Origin: Polyporus tsugae
Lineage: Eukaryota > Basidiomycota > Agaricomycetes > Polyporales > Polyporaceae
Direction: 5' to 3'
Assembly (NCBI GenBank): GCA_024305745.1
Contig: JAHRBS010000009.1
Coordinates: forward strand, 124,001-188,000
DNA length: 64,000 nt
The position numbers and the translations under genes were made by a program. This document shows, piece by piece, positions 34,032 through 45,423 of the stretch; positions within the stretch are counted from its first letter, which is position 1, and each line of letters starts with the position of its first letter. The notes beneath the pieces are model-generated. The model did not search any database. It was not told the DNA's origin and saw only the letters and a list, made by a program, of their open reading frames with translations.

Positions 34032-35695
34032 ATGCGAATCACATACGAACTACCTCCGATCGGTCAAGGTGGATTTGGTAAGAAGTGATCGTGAACGAGA
34101 TGCGACAAATAACTCACATTTTAACAGGGAGGGTCTATGCGGCCCGAACCTTGGGCGAAGAATCGCGGGCACTCGCTCTCAAGAAGACCCGTATCTCTGA
34201 TTATGTGGAAAACCCTGCGTTGCTTCACGAAGCGTGCGGTCTTGTATTAGCACAAGGTGAGACTCGATGACTTTGCATCTCTTCTCAAGCGTCGATCCGA
34301 ATGCGATCTAGGCCACCCCAGTATACCAGAAGTCTTTGGATGGGGGCGATCTCAATTCTACGAGTACCTCGCCACAGAGCTGCTGGATTGCAACCTGACC
34401 ACTAAATTCAAATCCGGCCCTCTAACTCGGAGAAACTTTGTAAGCATAGTACTGCAAATGGTCAGCGATTCTCTTGCTCAGCACTAGTACACGACCAGCT
34501 GACTCGGACTATAAACGTTGAATTTCGGAAGTTCGCAGCTGTGGCGCACGTCCATTCACGCGGCATCCTTCATTGTGATATCAAGCCAGACCATTTTCTA
34601 TTCGGGACGGGGGAAAATTCCGGGCGCATTTATCTCGTCGACTTCAACCTCTGGACCCCGTGGTGCAAAATGTTCGATTCAGCAGACCTGGAACATTGTG
34701 ATGAGAAGCATGCTGCAAGAGGGTTTAGGGGAACCTTTCGCTATGCAAGCATCGACTGTCACCTCGACAGAGGCGAGTGCCACTACATGCTCCACGGTGG
34801 TTCTTGAACTTACGGACCTACAGCCCTATCTCGAAAGGATGATATAGAATCACTTGCATACACTATATTCGAACTCTACGCGGCCGCGCTCCCTTGGTCC
34901 TGGATAAGCGACGAGAAACCTGACGAGATCATGAAGTCAAAGCAAGCCTGGCAGGCGACGCCGGGCTCGCTGCAGGGATCCTGCGACTACCCGCTGGGGG
35001 ATTTGGCGTGCTACCCGCGGTCCTTGGAGTTCCTCACCGAGCCCGATTACGAGCGCTGGAGACGAGAGTTCTGGAGAGTGGACAATCCGACTGCTCCCCT
35101 CCCCGACATTGACCCTCTATATGACCCCAACGACACAACGGAGCGACTGCCACGGAACATGGGATTCATCTCCAAGGGACCCGGAGGACAGACGCTTCGG
35201 TTCAAGTTCCCTAACAAAGCCAACGCGGGCAGAATGCATCATGCACCTGGTAGCGACCACGACTGGATACCTGTGTCCGATGGGTGGAGCCACCCATACA
35301 CAATGTTGGACGAAGACACGTTGTACGACGAGCAGGACATCATTCAAAACTTTGTCGAGCCCATCACCGAACCGCCGACAACCACGCGATCGTACCTGGA
35401 CGCGAAGTGCCCTCCGGAAGTGATGAGGGAATTCGATGATCCAATTCCATTCCTATGTATTTCCGAAAGTGAGGAGAACTGCGAGGAAGCTGCGGAAGAG
35501 CACGGGGAGGACGAGCAGTCACCGGCAGAGGGGGACAGGGAGGAGGAGGGGAAACAGTTGGCGGCGGAGGGGGAGGAGATGCAACAGGAGCAGTCAGCCG
35601 CAAAGGAGGCGGAGCGGCCAGCGGTGGAGGGGAAGGACAAGGAGGGGGCCCAATCGGTAGAGGAGGAAGGGGACTCTAAACGGGGACCACTATAA
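34032..35695 (+). CDS. kinase A, CK1-like protein kinase with acidic tail
   Basis: Five exons (34032-34077, 34128-34256, 34312-34460, 34532-34772, 34824-35695) give 478 residues. The order is glycine loop GQGGFG (11-16), ALALKK (Lys34), catalytic loop HCDIKPDH (122-129), DFN in place of DFG (145-147), then FRYASIDCHL and SRKDDIESLAYTIFELY, which mark the casein kinase I group. The catalytic Asp and Lys remain. HRD is HCD, the metal-binding Asn is His, and the DFG Gly is Asn, so activity is doubtful. The last 80 residues are Glu-rich. The fourth intron (34773-34823) begins with GC (GCGAGT) where kinase B has GTGAGC. It is one of a three-member tandem family in the same orientation. Confidence 0.85.
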
Positions 35696-37139
35696 ATTAT
35701 GCCCCGTGCGCAGATGCGAGTTGTGTGACGTGTCGAAATCCAAGGATAGTTTGTATATGCCATCAGTTCTATATTTGCGGACATGCCGGGACGGGCGTGC
35801 AGAGGACGTTGTCGAGCCCGCCAACGGGGCACGAAGTCGCGTGCGCCGTGATTGAGGCTCACATTGACAGCGCTGACGCTGCCTGGCGGTGAGGTGACAG
35901 CCGCTAACTAGTCTCATATGGCACCACGCAAGAGTGCTGATGCAACAAGTCGGCGGATGGAGAGGACAAGTTTCTCCATTAATCCCGCACGACAAACCGC
36001 CATCCCGAGTGCAACTCCGCCTCAGAGCGCCAGTCGCGGGACGGGCCGGAGGCGCGGAACCTCGTCTGTAAGGTCTACAAGGCGAGAAGGGAGAGGTGGA
36101 CAGAGGCTTGTCAGATTACCACCTTCCGTGAGCGTGGGGCTGAGTCTGGTCCGGGAGGGCTCGATGAGCACACAGAATCTCGTGGGGGAGAGAACGCGAT
36201 AGGATGTATATAATGCGACCTCAGTGGCGAACACAGCGGTAGAAGGGAGAACATGGCACGCAACGAACAAATAGACACTCACGATGTGTCGTCCCTCTCC
36301 TCGTCGGGCTCCCTCCCGCCCAACTTGGGTACTGCGTCACGCACTCTTCATCGGGTGGGGCAGTCGACGGGAATGATATTCCAACCCGAAACCATGGTAA
36401 TCGTCTGAGTCGACATCCTTGTGGAAACGTAAAATGGGTAACGCACCTAGAGTGACTAAGTTCAACAAGGAACACGGTGACGTCTGACGTTTTGGGTGGA
36501 GACGCTACACCTCCATTGCTCCGAACGCCTTCACCAAAGCACCCTCCGAACCTGCTCCGAACCATCCGGTTTCGAGGAGGGGCGCGCGGCTCGAAGCTGG
36601 CTGGAGGCAAAGCGAGGAGTTAGGATAGGGAGCTCGAGGCCAGAGCACGGGAGAATCATGTAGCCAGAGAGCAGTATCCAGAAAGAGAAGGTAAGCTATA
36701 GCTGGGAAGGTAAGCCATGGCCGAGGCAGAAAGACGGAGGTGAATCATGCAGTCAAGTTGCAGTCAAGTACGAGCATTGCTAAATGGCTGGACCCCGGAA
36801 ACTCGATGTGGCGGTGCCGAGAGACGTTTCAAATTTCAGGCCCTCGCAACCACCGTCCACTTACTTTTCCCCCGTTTTTTGCCCGATGTAGACATCATGA
36901 AGCTGAAGCTCCGAGTCCGAGATCCACCAAAGACAATTCACCCACACATTCGGTGAGTGTCGTCCTTTCCTTTGACATTTAACACCGTGACACTGCGGTC
37001 CTCTGGGTAAAGAGGCGGGCCCCCTTTCTCGGTTCATGGTGTCCTGTGGAGTGCATATTGAGCTTGGAGATATCGCGCAAGGCGATGGGCAGAGAGAAGC
37101 TGTAGTTAGTACGAGGCGTGCGCGCTGTATCTCTGTATC
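35696..37139. other. intergenic between kinases A and B
   Basis: No gene recognised. A 94-codon Arg/Ser-rich open frame at 35918-36202 (plus) has no known motif. 36485-36670 is a copy of the DNA that precedes kinase C, listed separately. Confidence 0.35.
36485..36670 (+). repeat. solo copy of a kinase upstream repeat
   Basis: Shares TTTTGGGTGGAGACG, a GCTGGCTGGA-type run, GGAGTTAGG and AGCCAG.GAGCAGTA.CC with 40835-41120 (upstream of kinase C), and parts with 37140-37330 (upstream of kinase B). No kinase follows it directly. Confidence 0.65.
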
Positions 37140-37330
37140 TTATTCCGTTCAGGAGTTCGGTATGGCCTCAAAAAACTTGTCTTGAGAAATTGGCGGTGTG
37201 CGGCCGTGCGAGTCCAACAGCGGCCAGTTTGAAGGGTCGAGGACGAGCGCGAGGGCCAAAGGTGGCTGGACGCATAGCGGGGAGTTAGGGACCTCGAGGA
37301 CTCGGACACTGAAGGGCTATATGACCCCCA
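37140..37330 (+). repeat. upstream repeat of kinase B
   Basis: CTTGAGAAATTGGCGGTGTG, CGTGCGAGTC and GGGGAGTTAGGG are shared with 40935-41065 before kinase C. This shows that the 5' DNA was duplicated with the kinase genes. Confidence 0.7.
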
Positions 37331-37355
37331 TCCCACGCACTCCAACGGTTTATCC

Positions 37356-38851
37356 ATGAGAATCACGTACGAAAAACCTGCCTTGGGCGTCGGTGGATTT
37401 GGTGAGGAGAAATCGTCGTCTTGACGTGGAAAATAACTCACCGTACTGATAGGCCAGGTGTATAAAGCCCACGTCGTGGGCCAGTGGGAAGGATCGCGAG
37501 CGATCGCTCTCAAGAAAATCCGGGCCTCCGATTATGTGGAATATCCCGCTTTGCTTCACGAAGCGTGCGGGCTTGTTCTCGCAAAAGGTCAGAGTTTCGC
37601 CATTGAGATTGCTTTCGAGCGTTGATCCGACCGTGACGGACTCGGACCGCCGTCTAGATCACCCTAGCATACCACAGCTGTTCGGATGGGGGCGATCTCA
37701 ATTCTACGAGTACCTCGCCATGGAGCTCCTCGGCTGCGACCTCACAACTCGGTTCGGATACGAGCCCCTGACCCGGGGGAATTTCGTCAGCTTAGTACTG
37801 CAGATGGTATGCCATTTCTCGGGGCCTCAGGCTAATAGACGACAACATCTGACCGCAGGTATCGAACTAAGTTCGCAGCTGTGAAGCACATCCATGCGAA
37901 TGGCATCCTTCATTGTGACATTAAGCCAGACAATTTCGTGTTCGGGGGCGGCGGCGAAAACGCCGGACGGATCCATCTCATCGACTTCAACCTCTGGACT
38001 GCATGGCGCGATTTCGATACACATGAACATCTTGACAAGGACGCCGCTGCAGAGGGCTTCAGGGGAACCTTTCGCTACGCAAGTATCAATTGTCATCTTG
38101 ATCGAGGTGAGCATCTTGCACTCCACTGGTATGACAAGTTCTTCAGTCCGGCACTAAAACTGATATACTGGCAGCCCTCTCTCGAAGAGATGACTTGGAA
38201 TCCCTCGCATACACTATATTCGACCTCTACGCCGGTCGACTCCCTTGGTCGCACCTAAGCAAAGAGGGGCCCGAAGCGATCCTGGAGTCCAAGCAAATCT
38301 GGCAGAAGTCACAGTCGCTGCAAGGGAGTTGCGAGTATCCATTGGGTGATTTGGTGGACTACGCGCAGAACTTGGAGTATTCCGCCAAGCCTGAATATGA
38401 CCGCTGGAGAGAGGAGTTTTGGAGGGTGGACAACAAGACTTCTAGCTCTGGCTTCCCCGAATCCGACCCTCTGTATGATCCTGCCGACACGACGGAGGAA
38501 GTGCCACGGAACATGAACTTCATCAATTGGGCAGGCCCTCGAGGAAACACTTACGATCTCGATTTTCCTATCCAGACAAACACGGGTAGAATGGTCCTCG
38601 CACCTGGCAGCGACCATGATTACCGACCTGCTTCCAGCAAATGGGGCAAGCCTCTCACAATGTTGCCGGAGGACACAATCTCCGGTGTCCGGGATATCAT
38701 TCAAGGCGTCGTTCAACACATTTCACAGCCGCCGACAACGACGTATCCATCCCTGTCCTCGTCGTGCCCCATAGAACAGATGAGGGGGTTTGATGATCCA
38801 ATTCCGTTCAAAATATATGTCAAGGTCTCGCAGAAAGGCAGGAAGAAGTAG
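37356..38851 (+). CDS. kinase B, CK1-like protein kinase, tail truncated
   Basis: Five exons (37356-37401, 37453-37587, 37658-37806, 37872-38106, 38175-38851) give 413 residues. The intron positions and phases are those of kinase A. Glycine loop GVGGFG, AIALKK, catalytic loop HCDIKPDN (124-131) with the metal-binding Asn kept, DFN (148-150), FRYASINCHL, SRRDDLESLAYTIFDLY. The C-terminal half carries the family block WREEFWRVDN, DPLYDPADTTEEVPRNMNF, PGSDHDYRP. It stops after VSQKGRKK. Downstream, 38840-38993 in another frame still reads an acidic stretch (EVEGAAGERLGG, then EETEIEGEGMKEETGD), equivalent to the Glu-rich tail of kinase A, so the tail was lost by a frameshift. Confidence 0.85.
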
Positions 38852-39249
38852 AGGGAGCAGCCGGAGAGCGATTGGGTGGAGGGAAGTTGGAGGAGACGGA
38901 GATAGAGGGGGAGGGTATGAAGGAGGAGACGGGGGATCGCCACTCGGAGGTAGCGGGGGAGAGGAAGGGGGAACAATCGGGGAAAGCCTGAGGGGAGCAG
39001 CGCTCGAGAACGGGAAGGTAGAAATTCGTCCGTGTGACTCGAGTAATGTCGAAATTTGAAGGAAGATTGTACGCAATCGAGTCAAATCTTCTCGTCGCTG
39101 CCAGATCAAGCGCGCATAGAGTCGTCTCCGGGCCCGTCATAGTCTCGACGCCAGATGCCTCTCGGATTAAACACGACGTGAGTAGGGTGCATAGTGGAGA
39201 CTGGTTACAAGTCTAGGCCCGTCACAGGCCCGGGTCATCGAACAGGTCC

Positions 39250-40640
39250 AATGGCTACTACAATCTGCCCGTCGCTCCCAGCAGGCCGCCGATAACCAGG
39301 GCGTTGACCCTAAATGCAATCAGTAATGGCCACGCGCGAGTGCGAACGATTGGGCGGACACACTTTCCGCATCTCCCATCCCCCTGAAAGATCCCGTGCC
39401 ATCGAGGATCGCGCCCGACATCGGCGAGCCAGTGATAACCCCAACCCCCACAACCGTGCACCCCATGCCGACGCGAAGACCGAGTTTCGTAATGGGTTTC
39501 ATGCGCGTGAAGGGCTTGACTAAAATAGCTCCAGAAACTCGAAGGCGTTGAGTACGTGGTTCCATCTACGAGCCAGTGTTGAGCAGGGCGATGAGCGTTG
39601 CTTACGAAGTGGAGGATCTTGAGCGGCGATGTGAGGAGGGAGACAAGCGGTTTTCCACGCTGCTGAGGCTCGCGATCGCCGGGATAATTCTTGGATCTCT
39701 CAGCAGGAGTTCGAGTAGGATAGTATGTCCTCGTTGAGGATGAGAGAGTGGAGGGTACTTGCACACGCGAGGATCTCCAAGAAAGAGATTGCCAGGGCGC
39801 TCGGGTCCGAGCTCGCTGTCTGACTGTCCAGAACAACGGCGAGAGACCAAAGATGTGGGCAACAGTGCGCATGATCCACGAGGTTGAAGCAGCGGAGGTC
39901 GGGGAAGGATCGTTCATCCTTAATGCGGATGGAGCCTATGCTGAGACGGTGCTGAACGGCGAGTGGTCGCTGGGCTGAGAGCGAGGGTTGCGGCGCCGGT
40001 GGAAATGCTGCAACCATCATGTATGTCAGCATTTAGCGGGACGAATCTGGGAGCAATGGGCTTGGAAAGAAGGCGACGCACCCCCAGATATGGAAATCAC
40101 AACGAATCAGGCGATGTTTCTAGCGGCCACGCGAACGTCACGACTGCGATCCGCAAAGCTGCCGCAATGAAGACGTTGGGCAGTCAGCCGTCGCGCCGTT
40201 GTATGCGAGGAGGGAGTATGATTAGGGCCTACCAAACCGATGTGCGAGCTGTCCACTTCCGAGTCCCACTCCACCGAGAGTAGATATCGCATTCGTGATG
40301 ACCAACAGGTTGAATGGCAAATCGGCATTGACACCCACCCGCTCCGACGGCGCTGATGGCAACATACGTGAAGACATAATCTAAGTCCAGTAGCATTGAC
40401 TACTACTGAAAACATCAGCCGCGCAACTTAATGCTAAGGAACCGCAGTTGCTCGGAGAGGGAGACGAACCCGAATGGAACCCATCCTTGCCCTATGCGAC
40501 GCAGGTGAGCGCATATGTCAACGAGCATCCTGCGGGTATCGTACATCCCAGAAGACCTCCCGATAGCATGCCGGAAATGTCTGCAAGTTCCCTTCGATCA
40601 ACGCACTCTCCGAGGGAAGTTCAGAATCGTACTTACGACC
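39250..40640 (-). pseudogene. MCT-6, decayed MCT-like transporter
   Basis: The minus strand retains, in order from the right, traces of exons 3-4 (about 40480-40600), exon 9 and exon 10 (about 40100-40330; compare 48304-48615 of MCT-5) and exon 11. Exons 5-8 are deleted. Exon 11 is interrupted. ISTGA-like sequence at about 39985-40010 and SGAILVKPFTRM at about 39510-39540 flank foreign F-box DNA. Then come GCTVVGVGVITGSPMSGAIL and DGTGSFRGMG. A degraded exon 12 lies at about 39255-39310. Many frame breaks; not functional. Confidence 0.75.
39545..39985 (-). pseudogene. F-box gene fragment inserted in MCT-6 exon 11
   Basis: AQRPLAVQHRLSIGSIRIKD and HLWSLAVVLDSQT are near-identical, at DNA level too, to the fragment at 57160-57370. 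The following DPRIIPAIASLSSVE corresponds to LIVPAIARLTGIREL of the intact F-box gene at 57806. The F-box N-terminus and the C-terminal half are absent. It lies in the same orientation as the host pseudogene. Confidence 0.75.
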
Positions 40641-40834
40641 CAGCGGTGGGGAATGGCACAGGATGGTAATCTTGAAGCTTTGTATCGCATTGCGGCGAGT
40701 TTCGATGTGAAGTCGTCAAGTATTGGAAGTAAATGGCGCAGAAGCGCGGCGTACCAGACCGGTGTGTAAGGTTGAATCGCAGCAAGCGGAGGAAATCGCA
40801 TCACTGACCTGCGAGGGATTAGGACGTCGGGTGC

Positions 40835-41120
40835 TGACACTTTGGGTGGAGACGTACCGCTGTTCTCTCGACGAGGCGCCACACCACTTGGCGTCCTAAT
40901 GCCTCCACGAAAGCGCCCTTCTAACTATGGCCAGAACAAATTTTCCCTTGAGAAATTGGCGGTGTGTAATCGTGCGAGTCGAACAGCAGCCAGTTGAAGG
41001 GTCTCGGAGGAGGAGCGCGAGGGTCAAAGCTGGCTGGATCCATAGCAGGGAGTTAGGGATAGAGACATCGAGAACCCGGACAGAGCAAGCGAGAAACATA
41101 TAGCCAGCGAGCAGTAGTCC
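40835..41120 (+). repeat. upstream repeat of kinase C
   Basis: The longest copy of the kinase 5' repeat; see 36485-36670 and 37140-37330. It ends about 290 bp before the kinase C start. Confidence 0.7.
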
Positions 41121-41310
41121 GGAAGACTGAAGGCGGCAGGGACTGTGAACTGAAGGAAGAGCGTATGGTAACTGAGTCGGCGAGCCCCGCGGTCATTATG
41201 CAATCATTACATAATCCACTGGTCATCCGGCGTTTGTTGTATAACGGCTTCGAGAAAACCTAACACTACATAGGTGACTATGGCGAGGGCAGGTCTCCGA
41301 GTCCGTCGCT

Positions 41311-41320
41311 ATATAAAGCC
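41311..41320 (+). promoter_or_regulatory. TATA box of kinase C
   Basis: ATATAAAGCC, preceded by CT, 93 bp before the start codon at 41413. A good match to a TATA box at a normal distance. Confidence 0.5.
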
Positions 41321-41412
41321 ATACCTCTGGATCAGACCCCTCAAATATTCACCTAGTCCTCCTAGGTCAACACAAGAGATCAGCCGCTGTCATCGACCGT
41401 ATCGTCACACAT

Positions 41413-42987
41413 ATGCACCTGAAGCTCACGGAACACCTCATTTCTGAAGGAACATTTGGTAAGCCGTGTCGACTCCCGATTTCGCGTACCGGTTACCGAT
41501 GCAATGGCAAATCTAGGCAAAGTATTCGAGGGGAAACTGTCGAATGAGAATGCGAAGTCTGAGAGAGACGTCGCTGTGAAGATCGGCCATGTCACGAACA
41601 AAGTTAACCATCCGCTACTCCTTCATGAAGCGTGCGCGTTGTCTATTCTCCAAGGTTGGGAGTGCTTTCAATATCCTTGTAGTCATGGTCTCAAAGTTCG
41701 TGTCCAGGCCAAAGAAACATCCCCGAGGTCTACGCCTGGGGACGATCACAGTTCTATGAGTACATGGCACTCCAGAAGCTAGGACCAACGCTTCGAGAGC
41801 TCTTCGAGGCTAACGAGCGCAAACCCCTGTCAGTGAAGAACTTGGTGATTCTTGTGTGTCAGATGGTTAGTATATCAGATTTTCGCTTTCACAGATCACT
41901 CACTAATAGCCTCCAAGCTCGATGTAGTAAAGCACATCCACTCGCGCGGTATCATACACCGCGACATCAAACCTGCCAACTTTCTTCTCGGGCCACCTGA
42001 TACCGAGTTATCAGGTCGCCTATACCTAGTCGACTTCGGCCTGTCCAAACGGTATCGCGATCTGAGATCCGACGAGCATCTTCCGGAGACTAGGACGGGG
42101 AGGACGACAGCTTCTAGGACTTTTTCAAGCGCATGGGATCAGATTCATATGAGTACGTCTCGAGTCATCTGTGCGGCGTTGCCAACTTGAACCTGCTGAC
42201 AGCGCACACAGCACCCTCCAGACGAGACGATATGATTTCTTTGGCGTACACAATCATCGCTCTGTTGGCTCCACCGATCCCTTGGGATCGGCCACTCAAA
42301 GAGGACTTCTCTGACGAGGATGAGGGTGATGGGCTGTCGGATAGCGAATCGTCGTCTGAGGAAGACTCATCCGAGGACGACTCCTCTGAGTACGAGTACT
42401 CCGGAGAGTTGGTGACCTTCATCCCTAGGCGGAAGCGGTGGACTATGCTTCAGGTCGTCAACTCCAAGGTGCGGTGGGCCCGCGGAGCAGCGATCATCAC
42501 GAAGGACTACCCGCAAGTCTTTGGGAATTTCTTCGAGTACGCTCTCTCGCTTGAGTACGACGAAGATCCGAATTACGACTGGTGGAAAAAGCAATTCCGC
42601 GCCGCGACGCCCGATCTTCCGGACGACCCGCTGTACGATCCCGCGGACACCGTTGGGGAAATGGCGGGCATAGCCAAGCGCGGTTCCGCGAAACCCGAGC
42701 GGGTACCCAAGGAGGATAGAATACCTTTCCTGGAGTTCTCTCATCCCCGAACCCCTGTCCCTCAGGGGGACGACGGTTGGGAGCCTGCTGCAGGGATGCA
42801 ATGGCGTGGACCGCACATGCTCGAGTCTTCGGACATGTTGAAAGACAATGAGTTGAAGTTCGTTTTGGGCTCGGGTATTTACATCATCGAGGAGACCCCG
42901 ACGACTGACATCCCGCTCCTCGATGCGACTTGCCCTCCGGAACGTATGGGGCAGGTGGGGGAGTTGAAGCGATCGTTCGGCTTGTGA
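41413..42987 (+). CDS. kinase C, CK1-like protein kinase with acidic insert
   Basis: Five exons (41413-41458, 41517-41654, 41708-41865, 41918-42152, 42212-42987) give 450 residues. Catalytic motifs are canonical: SEGTFG loop, DVAVK (Lys37), HRDIKPAN (128-135), DFG (153-155), then SRRDDMISLAYTI. The usual TARYAS segment is changed to TASRTFSSAWDQ. An insert after PWDRPLKEDF is almost purely Asp/Glu/Ser (about 30 residues), a possible CK2-type phosphorylation patch. The C-terminal block (WWKKQFRAATPDLPDDPLYD, PADTVGEM, LDATCPPERMG) is the family signature also seen in the remnant at 1-520. This is the copy most likely to be an active kinase. Confidence 0.87.
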
Positions 42988-45423
42988 TTACGGAACAGTA
43001 GTTGTGACTGTACAAGCCGAGGAGTCAATGTATCTTTGGAATAGGATGGGCGCAATCTCTAGACGTTAACCCCAAATATGTATGAAAATGAAGACTTCCG
43101 CACATAAACTGTCTACAACGCAGTTGAAGATCACGATGAGCCTCATTGAGGTCCAGTCCAGTACTGGGAGAAGAATTTCCATACCGAAACACCCTGTCCG
43201 TCTTCGTGCGCTTGCGCGTTCATCCCCTTTCTGAAAGCGTCCTTGACGCCGCTCGAGTCGGTCAGGATGCATGGCCTGTAACACGACTGCACCATGCGCC
43301 AACGTATCCCATCGCACACATATCGTGTAGCCCCGCGAGCGAGCGTATCGTGCGTACATTGTGCCCGGCCCACCGGGTATAGCACGAGCGAGCTAAGCCC
43401 CGGAAACGAGGCGTTGGCCCGGATGCCAGTGACCACATCTTTCGCGCGCACGCACTTGCGAATTATGGCGTCAAGACATGGAGTGAGGATTTGGGGTACC
43501 GAGACAAGCTCTGGATCTATTCGATCAGGGACAAGGCCAAGCTCGACACGAGGAGTGGCTCAGCGATTCGGGGGTATACTCTACGGCTCGTTGAGAGACG
43601 TGAACGTCAGGACGGAGACCTGGAAGAGGAGCAAGTACGCTCGACCTGCCGGCTGCGGGTGTTGTGAAGGTCGTGCCCGGTACGGCTGTAGTCCTTGGGA
43701 GAATCTGAAGACGTTCTGTCATGAGATGCGTGGTGGAAGATACGGATTGCGTCAACTCACAGGTATCGCCTACCGAAGTAAACAGCATCGTGTCTGACAT
43801 CACGACTGGATGCCCTTCCATGTCTCGCATGGTCGGAGATGTTTACCAAGGTCGTGCAATACAGGCGATCGACGGTCGCATTCGTTGTGCTGCCCTGGAT
43901 TTACTCCGCGTCAGAAAGCGAAGATTAGAAGGGCGGACATAATGCCATGTTCTGACTTCGATGACGCATCTTAATCCTGGAAATTTCTCGTTAGCTGACG
44001 GCACAGCAGACCGCACTTGTCTCCACGCACCTCCGCGCGAGCCACTACCGCTTAACACGTCGAATGTCTACATCGTCGTGTACTAAACGATCGTGCAGCG
44101 TGCAGGTCGTGGGGAGTTCAGAAGCACCAAGCTCGGAGCACTGTGGATATATCCGGTCGACTTCGAAGTCCGCCCACCATCGAACGTGTTTAGACGATAA
44201 TAGTGGACTCCGGAGTTGAAGTGTGACTTCATCCAGATAGACTGAATTTCCGTAGTTGCTGTCAGCGAACGTAACATCAACGTAGAATTCTCGGTCACAT
44301 ACCTGGTCCTTGGATGGAGATTGATAAGATGGTGTATTCCCTGTTGTTACTTTTTGACGAATACTGCGGGAAAAACGCCGCTGTTTCGATCACACGGATC
44401 AGGCATAATCTAAGGCTGGGTCACGACAGAGATTCCGATGTGGACGCACAAGCGTACCGAAGACCACCTGGCACCGATCATCATGCAGTGGTGACGGACT
44501 ACGGTCGTTTGCAGACAGACCGCCAATGGAACCAGGGTACTCCTTGACCAGCTCGAGGATGGCGTGTCAGGCGCGACTGCAGGCCATCGGGGCAGATCGG
44601 GCTGTCGAAAATTCTGGTCAGTCATCTGCATCTGCATTACTATATAAATCAGATTCCATCACTCGCCTCGGTAGAGATTGTCACTGCCGTGGGGGCGTGT
44701 TACGGACGGGCGTCGAGAAAGGGTTGGGGCGAGAAGCGGGGGGTAGCAGCAAAGAGAAAGCCCGGAGGCGCCGGCCGCAAAAATCAAATCCGAGCCGTTT
44801 CTTGCTCCTTCACGTCGCTCTGATGGCTCCTTTTGTGATTCTTGAATATTTAAAAAGCCCCCGCCATCCATCCCATGTGGTCGCACTGAACGGTGACTGA
44901 GACTCCCTTCTTTCCTCCCTCTCCCTTCCGAATTAATTTTAATTAATTAATCCTTCCCCCGCCCGAACCTACCTACATAAACCGACTGCCCGGAGGGGCC
45001 GGCATCGAGTCGTCGACGCGCAAAGTGGTAGCCAGCTCAAACCGTAGGCCGCTGAAGACAGAGAGCGGAAAGGAGAACGATGGACAGAGAGTGGCGGGCA
45101 AGCCGGACCGGGGCCGCAAACGGTGAACACGGGCATGGGGTCGACTTACAACGTCCTCCCAGCTATTTACAGTAAATTTATTCACTTCTATACTTCCGAG
45201 TCTCCGTCAGTCCCCTCCTGAAAGCCCACGCACATGCCAACCTGCCAAAACTCAGTGTGTCGTATTACATAACTTCGTCAACTTGAACGGCTACTAGTAC
45301 CCCGCCAGGAGTCTATCCTCGTGAGTAACTAGTAATTAGCCAAGCTCCGATGACTCAACGATTCGGGCCAGAGACTTCGTCCTCGTGTTCCTAAACCTCC
45401 GTCGTACTCGGCTGCACGGAGTC
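42988..45423. other. intergenic 2.4 kb, no gene recognised
   Basis: A plus-strand open stretch at about 43460-43667 (YGVKTWSEDLGYRDKLWIYS, then IRDKAKLDTRSG) looks like an exon of an old gene but has no start or partner exon that I can find. An AT-rich tract lies at 44930-44952. Confidence 0.3.

Noticed and set aside
41655..41707. Weak GTTGGG donor in kinase C as evidence for a broken gene
   Set aside because: The intron is at the same place and phase as in kinases A and B, and the exons sum to an open frame.
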